Assembly (NCBI GenBank): GCA_028274465.1
Contig: CM051456.1
Coordinates: forward strand, 11,063,745 to 11,127,744
Direction of reading: 5' to 3'
Origin: Plantago ovata
Taxonomy: Eukaryota > Streptophyta > Magnoliopsida > Lamiales > Plantaginaceae
DNA length: 64,000 nt
Every line of letters starts with the position of its first letter. Within the stretch, counting starts at the first letter, position 1. Under the pieces are notes generated by a model. The model worked only from the letters and a program-made list of their open reading frames with translations. It ran no database searches and was not told the origin of the DNA. Made by a program: the position numbers and the translations under genes. This document shows, piece after piece, positions 11,516 through 22,498 of this stretch.

Positions 11516-12583
11516 CTAATGCCAACCAATCCACAAAAAGACTAACAGCCAGCTGAGCCTAATGAACTCTGCTCCAGCTTTCCAATCAGCAGCATCACTC
11601 AGAGACATATCGGATTCAGATAAACCTTGAAAACTAAAATTAGGATTGGAACCATATAAAGCTTGAACCCCTTTAATATCATCAACTTTCAGCTCTACTT
11701 TCCTTTCCCTTGGTCTTAAACTGGGATACATAACGGCATCCTTCACATTTGTGTGTGCCAACCCCAGCAAGTGCCCTATCTCATGCGTGGCAACGGACTC
11801 CAAATCCACTGCAGAGTGTGATTTCTCCACATCGAAATTCACCGTCCAAGTCTCCGCAGCATCAAGGTGGAACCGCCCACTCTCAGGTGAGAAGGCATGG
11901 GCTAAAACACCAAGCACACCATCAAACGCCTCTCCATCACCATGATCACCACTATAAAATCCTATCTTGATATCAGCAAATCCATAATCATCTGATTCTA
12001 TAAAAGTAACAGGGATAACTGATGCCCAGTGTCCGAAAGCCTGTTGGAACGTGCCTCTTAGCTCATCCATGCTCAGAGTAGAAATCAGGTTGCTGGGCGA
12101 GAACGCATATGTCAGCGTCATCGGAATACTGCGAGCCCAACGTGGCTGACTCATGAAGTATGCATATTTTTTCGTGCTATGTGGCGTTCCCAAAGCATCC
12201 GCCACACCGCACCTTGGTGACATGAGTTCCGAAAGTGTGTGGTGGTCCAGGTTTCCTGTCACAGGAAGACCAAGGTTTGTTTGGTATCTGGTGATCGCAA
12301 GTTCAAGACTTTCATCGAATTCTTCGGTTGAGTTTCCGATATGCTCTGCTTCTAGATAACCGAAGCGGTTGAAATACTTCTTGAGCTTCGAAATACCTGG
12401 GACCAGGCTGCCTCTGCTTGCGTTCTGGAACTTTGTGAATTCGTGCCATCTGTTACTGTGATTGTTAGTTGCAGAAGGAATATTCTTCGGGTTGACTGTG
12501 AAAACCGGTGGTGCTCGAGCATGAGTAGCTGGTGCATAGAGGAAGATCAGGTAAAAGCAACAAAAGAATGGTAACATGTTCAA
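11516..12583 (-). CDS. Matrix metalloproteinase (plant matrixin, 4-MMP-like)
   Basis: Secreted zinc endopeptidase that acts at the cell surface or in the wall. It is a single exon of 355 aa, as is usual for plant MMPs. Residues 1-22 are a hydrophobic signal peptide ending ATHA. A propeptide with a peptidoglycan-binding-like fold (about 64-122) leads to the cysteine switch PRCGVAD (123-129), where the Cys holds the enzyme latent. The catalytic domain has the zinc site HEIGHLLGLAH (267-277) with its catalytic Glu, followed by the Met-turn VMYPSL. The hydrophobic end (about 342-355) fits a GPI-anchor signal. The start Met is immediately followed by the signal peptide. Gene order suggests orthology to Arabidopsis 4-MMP (At2g45040, from memory). 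No inactivating change is seen. Confidence 0.95.
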   Translation of the reverse strand: MNMLPFFCCFYLIFLYAPATHARAPPVFTVNPKNIPSATNNHSNRWHEFTKFQNASRGSLVPGISKLKKYFNRFGYLEAEHIGNSTEEFDESLELAITRYQTNLGLPVTGNLDHHTLSELMSPRCGVADALGTPHSTKKYAYFMSQPRWARSIPMTLTYAFSPSNLISTLSMDELRGTFQQAFGHWASVIPVTFIESDDYGFADIKIGFYSGDHGDGEAFDGVLGVLAHAFSPESGRFHLDAAETWTVNFDVEKSHSAVDLESVATHEIGHLLGLAHTNVKDAVMYPSLRPRERKVELKVDDIKGVQALYGSNPNFSFQGLSESDMSLSDAADWKAGAEFIRLSWLLVFLWIGWH

Positions 12584-15500
12584 TTCTGAACATGAAAGTA
12601 TTGGGGTGAGAAGCCTCTGTCACAGAGAGAGACAGGTAAACTATATTCTTGATGATTCTGAGTATAAACGGATTGGCTCAATATATGCTGGAGGAAAACA
12701 GAATTTGCACTTTAAAGAATGCATAATAGTTGAATGAAATGAAATTTCTCATCTAGTTTCCTCTTATTAGTCTTTCTTTGTGTGTTGGGTGGACCGGTTT
12801 GTTGGTTTCTTTGATGGGTTTGTTGATTTTTGAATGTTCTTGTTAGTGAATAGTGATGTTTGGTAAGTCACAATCTTGAATTTTGCATTTCTTTACTAGC
12901 TCAACTCAGGTTAAACCGGTTGCCTTTGATTAATATTTTGATTGCTCTCAGGTAGTCTGAAATTTTCTTCTTTTTCTATCTATAAATTGTTATTTGTCAA
13001 AGTAATAATTGATTTGAAATTGTGGCCCAAAAGGTTGTCAAGTTGCTATGGTGGCTAATTGTAATGAATTTGGTTATAAATTAAAAAAGTCATATGTTAA
13101 TGTGACACGCCACTTATCCTTGGTCCTAATTCAAGTCTGATTGCTTCATTTTGACGTGTTTCTACTTTATTTGGAAAAAGTTGGTGTCTTTTACCTTGAT
13201 TTGTAGTAACATTTGAGTAGCTGTGAAATCTGCTGTCTGTCTGTTTGTGTAATTATTATCAGTATTGGTTGCTTGGTGTCAGAAGCAATGGAGTTTTGCT
13301 GGGGAACTAACTGTTTGAAGCAAAGGTAAGACAACTGAACTGGGTCTGGGTAGTCCCAGTTTCTGTTAGGAGTGATGATTTGTGTGTTTGTTGCTTGGTC
13401 TTTTTCCCAGAAAATCGGTTGTCCATGGCCAACAAGAACATAACTCTTTTAGTATGTTGCTTTCCCACAAGTCTAACTAACGCAGAGAAAAGCAACACGG
13501 GGATGAAAGAAGACGTGTAAAAGACTCAAATATGACAGACTTCCAATTTATTAGTATTTTGCACTTGTGGTTGACTGATGTTTTAACTATTCCATTAATT
13601 TCCTGCCGCTCGTGTCCAATTAGTGGAACAATCCCAAGCATCTCTACTCCATGCTCATGGGTGGAAGCGGGACAGTGTGGAGTAATATTATCAATAAGAG
13701 TGATCAATAATTAGGTCTGGGTGTTAAATCTTCATCCCACATCACTTCGCTTAAAAAAATATCTTGAAATTTTTTTAACATATAAATATTGTTTATTAGA
13801 TACTAGGAGCATGATAAATGTGACACCCTTTAATAGAAGTGGAAGGTGTAGAGTCCGGAGTGCATACAATCTTACATCTCTTCAATTATGGTAAGATACA
13901 AATCAGGGTAGGATTGTAAAGTAAAGATGATTGACGTTGGTTTTGAATTGCTTGACTTTGTGGACTAAAATTGGGTGGCTAGAAAAAGTATTTGGACGCC
14001 CTTATCACGTTTGAAAAAACAAAATCTTCATTGCCGGGCCAAGTTATCCGTATTTATTTATGTCGCGGACGGAATTAGTAGCAGTCGGTTACTTTTGTAC
14101 TTATTCGACCCTTAATAAAATAGGTTCAGCCTAACTTCAGTTGGATAAGTACACGATTTATTACTATAAAGTGTATAACAAAACTCTAAGAGGCGTATGA
14201 ACTAAAAATACTACCCCTCTAAATTACTATGCTAGTATGTTTTTACTCAAAATTTTATCTTTAGTATTGTTGTTAGTTAAATTCGGTTTCGGGGAATTTG
14301 TCTAAGTTTAAGTTTAAGAGCGTGTTTCCAATCAAATGCTGCCTTCCATGAGTTACTAGAAGTTCTAATCTAGAACTTGTAAAAGCTTGAATGGGGAGGA
14401 GGGGGTTAGTGCCTTAAACCCGATTTGTCTTTGGTCAAATCAAGAAGATGTCTTTACAAATAGAGAGTTGTTCACTGCCCTAGTAAGATGTGTATAATGG
14501 TGCACGAATGACCAAGATGAATTTCATGATTACCTTATGCATTGGATATTGAACCTATTTATAGTTTTCACCAAAATAGGTACATTCCTTACATCGCGCC
14601 AAACGTACGCCATAGGTTGTGCCACGTACGTGGTCATGGCCAATTCGTGCTTCATGGGCTTAGCCCACTTCCCAAATTACGGTTGCCCTTGGTCGGGCTA
14701 AACTGCTCCTTGGACTAGATCAGTTTACTCTTAGTGGTCCAATTGGTCGTCCCATATAGATGTCAGACCTTGTCACTCGGAAATATGGCCCTTGGAGGCC
14801 TTAGTCGGCCCACTAGGTGTTTCTGAGATCCTAAACTGATAACCTTTTGGGTCGGAGTGCTAAGTGTCAGACCCAAGCACTTGGCCGGTACTGTATCTGT
14901 TTGGTGCCCTTTGAAACGTTTGAATTCATAGTTCGTAGATTGGATATATTTTGACATCATCAAATATTGTTGGAACAAATTTTAAATAAGTTTGTGAGAA
15001 TTATAAAATCGAACTTTATATGATTATGCATATAAAATAACAATTAATAATCTAAGCTAACAGGGTGAGTGATGTGATTAAGTTGGGCTTGGTTGGCCGG
15101 ACAAAGAGTTAATCACTCCAACCCAAGTATCGAAAACTTGTAGTCTCTAAGAGCTTAGGATGGCATCAATCAACTGGGCTAAGTTTTATGAGCCCAATGG
15201 ATACACTTTGTAATTGGATCAGCCCAATTCGGATATTGCAGCACTGGATATCCTATCATCCTAATTCCTATGAGCCTGTGCTTGTACATTGTGCATGCTC
15301 TTTATTCATTATCACCTACTTCCTCCGGTAAGCTGGAGTAGTTCAGGACTTCAGTCACAGGTTCACAGCCACAAGCTGGAGCTGACTCAGCTGAGTAGGA
15401 GTGGGCTGGTCTACCGAGCTTTGTATTATGACAAGTTCGGACACTAATTTTTGGGATAGGTAGTGTAAGTTTTTTAGTGTTGGTGAGTTTTGTTTTAAAG

Positions 15501-17076
15501 TCATAAACTTGGTTTAGAGCTTGAACATTCCAGGACGAAGTATAAGTTGGTTATGTGCATTATTGATGATGCTTGTGTAGTTGTGTTCACTTTATGTCTT
15601 CAATTGGGCATAGCTGTCTTATATAAAACGAAAAGGTTGTTTTACTTTCTTTTCGTTGTAATCGTTTCAAACATTACTTAATTATGCTCTTTTTAATAAA
15701 TTGGTTTTAGCTGCTTCAGAGATATATATAACGAGAAGGAATGTGTATGAAAATCCAAGTCACGGTACCATCCATCAGCACCTCCTAACTGAAGCGTACT
15801 ATCTCATGCAAAAGTTCAAATTATGTTTTTGTGTGACTAATAGAGTGGTATCCTTGCCAGCCACTGCGCCAGTACTGTCTACGTACTTGTGTATTCCTTA
15901 GGCCATTGCTCAATGTATGGGATCAATGCTTTTATTGATGGTTAAATTTGGTGTGTTCAGACATGTTCGCGATAACACTTCGTTTGATCATTGAAGGTGT
16001 GTATAATCTTGTACAGTTGCAATGTTTGTGTTATGTATATCAGTATATGGAATGTGGTTTTAGTAATAATAACAAGATAAGTAAACACATACAGACATAC
16101 TCTCCATTTATTTGTGTAAAATCAAATCATTGAGGAATCCAATTCAAAACAAACAATGTTATTATAGAGGGACATATGTCGCCCAATCAATTGATAACCA
16201 TAAATTAACTCAGAGGATCATGTGTCTAACTATTAGTAACCGGGTTGTTACAATGGATAATTGAAATCATAATTCTCACACCATTAAAAAAAGTAAATGA
16301 TGAGGTAAGAATCCATGCAAATAAACGCTACCAGCCAATTGATTCTACACCATGTGAATTTTACTGCTGATCTAAAAAGGTTACCCCTCTTATTTTAACT
16401 GACCTGAAAATATCAGAACAACAGACAAATGGGAAATAATGCACCTTCTCGAAATGGTAACTCTGGTGCATGAGTGTTTCCTGTCACAACCAACACTTTG
16501 TAGGGAAATGGCAACCGATGAATTGCAGAAATTAAGGGATAGTTTTCGTTTGTTTTCACAACTTGGGAATTTATTACTTTTTTCATTCATAACAGATGCA
16601 CTACCTATGGCGCGGATGTTATGTGCCATTTATCTTGTGCCACTTGCTGTCTTTTTTAAGTTAAATCAAACCGAAACTTATATTGTTAGGCTTTTAACAT
16701 AATCCAAATTGCTTGAGCATTGGTCCCCATTAGAACTAAATTAGTCTAAAAAACCATTTGAAACACAATTAATCATTTGACATTTTTGAGTCTAATCAGC
16801 CTAAACCGAAACTGAAATACACAGACGGTCGAGGATAATTGTATTTTTTGTCCTACAACCGGCCGGTCCGCCAAAAATCCAATCAACCATCTGAAAGGAT
16901 TAACTTAACACTAATGAAGATAGTCTGAATTAACTAAATTATTAGTACTAATACTACTACTAGGGTCTGGCTAGCTAGTTCCACTTCCCACTTCCATATA
17001 CTACTCTACTACATCCTTAATTAAGACAGTCCTACAATAATACCAGACAGACTGATTGATCAGCTACTGGAATAGA
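12584..17076. other. Repeat-rich intergenic region between MMP and SPL8
   Basis: No gene is supported in these 4.5 kb. The left end holds the MMP promoter, and a TATATT motif on the minus strand near 12680 is about 100 bp upstream of the start codon. From about 13700 to 15700 the composition and wording change to repeat-like sequence of unknown family, possibly remnants of LTR-type elements. No protein domain is visible in it. The right end is the SPL8 3' flank. Confidence 0.5.
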
Positions 17077-18924
17077 TTAGTAGAAGAGTGAGCTGGAACT
17101 TGTGGATGGAGTTGAAGATGTGGTTCCATAAGATCTCCCACCAAAGTAGTCCAGTGAAATTCTCGGAGGCGAAACCGCAACGGTGACCGAGGAAGAAGAA
17201 TGGCGACCGGAATCTTGTGGTGATCCTGCAACAACATTTTGAAATGTTTAAGACGACCCTAATGTATCACTAATTTAGATCATCGGCTACCTATTTCTAG
17301 AAGTATATGGTACAAACAATTTAAGTTACAATTACTGCATATCTCATTATTGTAATGTAATTAAACCATACAATCTATAAAGTACAAATTAAACCAACCA
17401 AAACCAATATCCTAGTAGTTCCTAGACTTGTATAAGTGATCCATTATACCACTAGGCTCTAGCTACCATTAATGAGTTTAAATTTCTACCACAGTCACTT
17501 AATTAATTATACTTCATAAATTGCTGCTAGAAATAATGTAATTGTGCTTAGCCAAAATAGGCCAGTGATAATATCAGAGCTAAAATACTAATGCCAAAGT
17601 AATTTATGCATTTTTAGGAATTTAGGAATGATTAGTGAATATAAAAGTTAAATTGCTCTCAGATGAAGAATTAGCAGCATCCTTCTCAACCTTAACCTTG
17701 CTACAAATTTCTCTTTTTATTTTTGGAACCAAAACTAATTTTTATACCCTTAGGCAATAAGCTAGATAGCTACTTCTATAAATCCATATTTTTAGAAAAA
17801 GAAAAAAAATGATTAAGACTTACTTTCTGCATTCTCAGATGAAGAATTAGCAGCATCCTTCTCAACCTTAACCTTGCTACCATTTTCTTGACTAGACTGG
17901 TTAGATTTTCGCCTCCTCCGGTTATGGTCCGCCAGCCTCCTCCGGCAGCTTCTCTTCCCGTTATCAAATTCGGCCAGAAGATGGAACCTTGAATTAAAAA
18001 AATAAATAAATAAATAAATAATAATCTTAAATTTATAGACCAATTAGTAATGGAGTACATTTTTACTAGATCAAGCATTCATTTTAGCAATGTACTTACT
18101 TATTTCTATTTAGAGCAAAAATCAGTACCCCAAAAGTTAAAAGGATAAAAATTCTGAACCCAAATCCCCTCGGGATCACTCCTGATTGTACTGAAACCCA
18201 AAAACATTTTTAACTTTTACCCTAAAGTAATTACTACAATCACAAGTTTACACTTGGTGGTAGTACTTTTGACAATGACAAAAAAGTGCCAAAAACAAAA
18301 CAAGCCTAGTGCATGGAGTAGAGGGCATAATAGTCATTATCCACAATACCTGCTGCACTGTTGACAGAACCGCTGCGTCAAACCGGCTGCGATAACGGTA
18401 GCCGATTTCGAGTGAAACTCGCAAACCTTATGGCGGCGATGGTAATGCTTAGCCTGCGTAAGATCAGCGTCACACCCTTCAACTTGACAGCGCGGGGCAT
18501 TAACCGAACCGGGCTCCATGATCCTGGACCGGCGGTAGAGCCGGTTTACGAAATCATCCTCAGACGATGAAAAGTAAGTCCTCCCGCCCAAATTCAACCC
18601 GATCCGGCTAGTCAGCTCCGCATTAAAACCGACCGGTTCGCTCTTTGGTATCATGAACCCGGCCGGACCGAGACCCGGGTAACCCGAAGCCGATCCCCTG
18701 TAAGCTAAGGAGTCATAGTAGTTAGTGAAGTGAGGAGCGTTGTTGAAGGGGTTAGGTGTGAAATGGTTCTCAGTCGGATTGATGAAGTGAGTAGGTTCCG
18801 AGAAGTTTTGGGACGAGGCGTAGGAGTCGAAGATGTGGTTCGGGGTCGGGTCAGGTTGCTGGGTGGGTTGGTCGTCGTCAGCGGAGACCATGACGGCTGA
18901 GGGGTTCCATTCGTAATGCAACAT
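17077..18924 (-). CDS. SPL8: SBP-box transcription factor, SPL8-like
   Basis: Nuclear DNA-binding protein of the SQUAMOSA promoter-binding-like family. SPL8 acts in anther, ovule and gibberellin-linked development in Arabidopsis. The three exons are 18924-18350, 17987-17824 and 17225-17077, giving 295 aa. The N-terminus MLHYEWNPS and the block [19 protein letters not shown] are typical of SPL8. The SBP domain (about 145-220) has its two zinc-binding groups, from [12 protein letters not shown] and [12 protein letters not shown] to [12 protein letters not shown], and ends with the basic nuclear signal [17 protein letters not shown]. The intron after CQQCSR is at the position conserved in the family. 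The tail is Ser-rich and ends SSSSLFY. No miR156 target-like site was seen, as expected for SPL8. Intron 2 contains an exact 48-bp copy of exon 2 sequence. Confidence 0.93.
17657..17704 (-). repeat. Exact 48-bp copy of SPL8 exon 2 in intron 2
   Basis: Bases 17657-17704 are identical to 17833-17880 within exon 2, the part encoding [15 protein letters not shown]. Offset is 176 bp in direct orientation, and the flanking bases on both sides differ, so the copied tract is sharply bounded. It lies between exons 2 and 3 and has no obvious splice sites of its own. Confidence 0.97.
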
Positions 18925-19090
18925 TGTTGGAGCTGCTCTGTTTTTCTATTTTTGTTGGTTGATGATGATGATGCTCTGTTTTCTTTTTATTTTGTTGGTT
19001 GTTTGGAAAGGGGGTTGGTTAATTAATTAAGAAGAAAGTGATATGTGGGGAGGAAAGAAAGTGGAAGTGAAGAGGGAAAGAAATCTGTCA

Positions 19091-19102
19091 GCTTTATAAG
19101 AG
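19091..19102 (-). promoter_or_regulatory. Candidate TATA box of SPL8
   Basis: The minus strand reads CTCTTATAAAGCTG about 170 bp upstream of the SPL8 start codon. Sequence and distance fit a plant TATA box with a 5' UTR of about 130-140 nt. Confidence 0.5.
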
Positions 19103-21392
19103 GGGAGATATTGAAAGAAAGAGGGTCGAGATGGGTAAAGTAAAATTATATAAAGGCTGCAACAAATCTTCAAACACTGTGTGTGACCGACTTTTGCAGT
19201 AAAAGTGAAACATTTTTCATGTTCGATTTCTTACTACTACTACTACTTCACTTTGTGTGCTTGCTTTCATGAAGCATGTCGGAATTTCAGGGTTTTTTCT
19301 TTATTTATTTATTTATTTATTTTTTAAAGGATAGGGATGTGGGCATGTGCTTGACTTGTTGAGAGGTTGAGATTTGAGAATGGATCGGAGGTAGTAGTAT
19401 ATGTGTATGTATGTGATCTAAGAAAGTGATTTATTATGTTCTCTTCTAGTGATTATGTGACATAAGGTAGTGAGTGATTGGTAGAAACTAGAAAATCCCT
19501 TTCTTTTCTTTATTTAGTGTCCTCAAAAACACAATCGAGATGCCCTAGCACTAATACATTTTCTTTTTCCCTGAGATGGATTTTGACCAAATTTATGGTA
19601 AACGCATAACGTGGTAACGTGTTTAAAATACATCTTAAACTGTGATTTAAAAGATATTCATGCACTTGATAGAAAGATTGGAATTACATATTTACTCAGG
19701 AGTGTATTTGGTAGAAATGGGGGATTGTTTGACAAGTTGCGCACATTCCCTGTTTGTGTTTGATTTTTATTGATTTGAGTTTTGACTCCGCATATATTTT
19801 TCTTTGTATTTGATACGGTGTACTTCATTGATTACTGGAAGGGAAAAAAATATCTTCCTTCTAAATAATAATTGTATTTATTGAATGTATTTTGGCAAAT
19901 CATGCCCTAGACGACTAAGCCATTTTTTACCTATTCAAATCTACAACCAATTAAGTAATTTTACACTCGTTTCCGAACAATATTCACCACTTCTTGTTAA
20001 TTACTATAGTTACTTTAATGTAATTACACACTTTTGCGTGTTTCAAATAATTTTTTACACTAATTCTCTAAGCAAAAGTATGTAAAATTGAAGAATTTGA
20101 TGAAAGGAAGAGATTCATATTCATGATCTTTGGAGTAATTCCATAAGAATGGGCATAAATAGCAATTCCACAACCAGTTGCAAGCGACGTGAATAAATTC
20201 TTCCAAATATAGATAATACGCAAACCCATTTGAAACGCATTGGCAACAGCGTTTCCAAATCAAGGGAATGCCATGATTTGGAAACCCCTCCCCAGTTGTA
20301 TGTTTAGGATGTTATCCTAATAATGGTTTGTAGTATATTGTTTGTTTTGATATTCTATGTTGATTGCTCGCTTATACTATGTCTTACTTATATGTGAATG
20401 TCTGACATGATATGTGATAAAGGTTCATGTAACAAACTTATTTTGTTCAAATGATCCGACAAATATCATCCCATTGATAATGTAATGCAAAGAAGTTAAA
20501 TGAGTTTTATAATTGATAAATGAACTTAAATGTATAATGTTTTCACTCCCATAGATCTACAATTGGAAATTATGTTTGTACACAACTGAGTGTAAGAGTT
20601 GAAGCATGTTGGTCTTATCTAGAGGTCCAACTATAAATGTTGGATAAACATAAACAATACTCTAGGAATTGAATCAATGAACGAACATTGATCGGTCAAA
20701 TGGAAGCATGATGTATGTGTATGCAGTACATATTGAGTCTAATAATTGAGAGGGTTGGTTTATGAAGAAGAGAGTAGCAGAGAGACAAAATTTAGATAGA
20801 TAAAGATTGGGAATTTGGGGTTGTGAAAGAATCTTGTAAAAATCCAATGAGAGTTGAGCAATTGTTTAGTGAAGAGTGGTGAAGTGTACAGAAACATGAA
20901 ATCAGTGAAGGGGGAGTTGGTGATTGGTGGTGAAGTGTATTGCCAAAGTAGCTTAGCTGTAAAAAGTAGATAGCATAGCAATGCCATACATTTTTCTTCT
21001 TTTCTTTTCATTCATTCATTCATTGATTGAATGAATTAAGTAAGAGTATCTGTGTGCAGACTGCTGAAAGATTGGTCTTCTGAAATCTCAACTCTCTGTT
21101 CATTAATGCACATGTAGTACTACGTACTATCATCACCCACGCTCCCTCCCTAAACTTCACCGCTCTCTCAGACTTTGGAGTGCTCATTTCATAATGTGCA
21201 TCAGTGCATGATGCATGATTAATTTGTCTCGTAAATAAAATGCTACACTTGGAATAATTTCATCATAGCAATTGGCAACACATGAGTTTTGAGGCCAATT
21301 GTGGGTGTGGCATGGCACATTATATGGATATAAAACAGCCAGACAATCATAATTAACAACTTCGCTTGAGCCTCGAGCACTAAACATACCTA

Positions 21393-21492
21393 GTGTTTAG
21401 AATTGGATTTTGAAGATGGATTTTTATTTTCATGTGTAAAATTTACTCTTCAAAATAAAAAATACACCTCCAAAATCCAGTTCCAAACACTC
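21393..21492. mobile_element. 100-bp MITE flanked by TA
   Basis: The element has inverted ends of about 35 bp: GTGTTTAGAATTGGATTTTG on the left and, reverse-complemented, GAGTGTTTGGAACTGGATTT on the right. It is flanked by TA on both sides, as for Tc1/mariner-derived MITEs. A shorter relative lies at 22465-22498. Confidence 0.65.
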
Positions 21493-22464
21493 TAATAGTA
21501 TTTTAAGGTCCAAATGTCGAGTGGAAACTCTCACTTGTAGTATTAAGACATGTAAAATCAATATTAAGGTCCAAATGACACCTGACTAAGGGATAAATCA
21601 ATATATCCGAACTAACTATCAATTAAATATCTAGTGAGGGTGGTAAATGTAATTTTGCGTATACAAGTACTTGTTGTCAGTACAGTTAAATACAATCAAT
21701 TACTAAATAAATTATTTAGCATTCAATAGATAAATTTCATTTGATAAAATATAAAGTAATTGAGATGGAAAATTATAGTAGAATGCATAGAGAAGTTTTA
21801 AAATACTGCAGTTTGCTAATTACTAATATGTGATGAGTAGCAGCTAGGTAAGTATGTTTAAGAAAAAATGTCAAGGGAGCATGAGGAAGATAATAAGACA
21901 AGGCAATAATCACAAGATTGAGAAAGAGAGAGGAAAGAGATGATATGGTATACTCCAAGTAAGTAAGTACGTATGTACTTGTAAGTTGTTCTACTTTGAT
22001 CAGTTCGATCAGTTCTTCATCTTCAGATGGAATGGAATGGAAACAAAGTATACGTACGTACATGCTCATCTCAATTACACAATATGATGCCTTTATCTTT
22101 TTTTTGAGAAAGATAGAAGTAGTAGTATTAATTTGGGTTCCGATCCACGCGCTGTCGCGTGTGAATTGGATAGGGCCCATGAAAGTAAAGGATGAAGTAT
22201 GGTTGGTGGGAGAAAGCAGGGATAGGCTAGGCTAACAACAGATGTTGGTTGACTCTGCTCACTGCTGCATGCTGTTTCGAATCGTACGGACAACAGATGG
22301 ACTGTTTTTCTTCTTCCTCCTTTCTTTCTTTCTATCTTTCCTAGTCGTCTCTCTCCAGCTGTCACACTTCTTTCATTTCATCTCATTAATAATTAATTAA
22401 CTGATATATATAATAATACTAATAAAATAATAATGTTAATATTGGTGTTTTAGACTTTTAGCTA

Positions 22465-22498
22465 GTGTTTGGTACTGGATTTTGAAATCCAAACACTC
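22465..22498. mobile_element. 34-bp minimal relative of the MITE at 21393
   Basis: GTGTTTGGTACTGGATTT is followed directly by the inverted end AAATCCAAACACTC and is flanked by TA on both sides. It shares its terminal sequence with the 100-bp element 1 kb to the left, and looks like the ends alone after loss of the interior. Confidence 0.6.

Noticed and set aside
11749-11970. Plus-strand open frames within the MMP gene
   Set aside because: They are antisense to the catalytic domain, which is clearly coding on the minus strand.
13700-15700. Complete LTR element between MMP and SPL8
   Set aside because: The sequence is repeat-like, but no paired terminal repeats, primer-binding site or protein domains could be identified by eye, so at most unassigned remnants are present.
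17077-17225. miR156 target site in the SPL8 3' exon
   Set aside because: The reverse strand reads CTCACTCTTCTACTAATC at the stop codon, which lacks the conserved GTGCTCTCTC core. SPL8 members normally lack the site.
21773-22180. 135-codon minus-strand open frame
   Set aside because: The amino-acid sequence is incoherent, with microsatellite-like TACG and AT-rich parts and no family resemblance.
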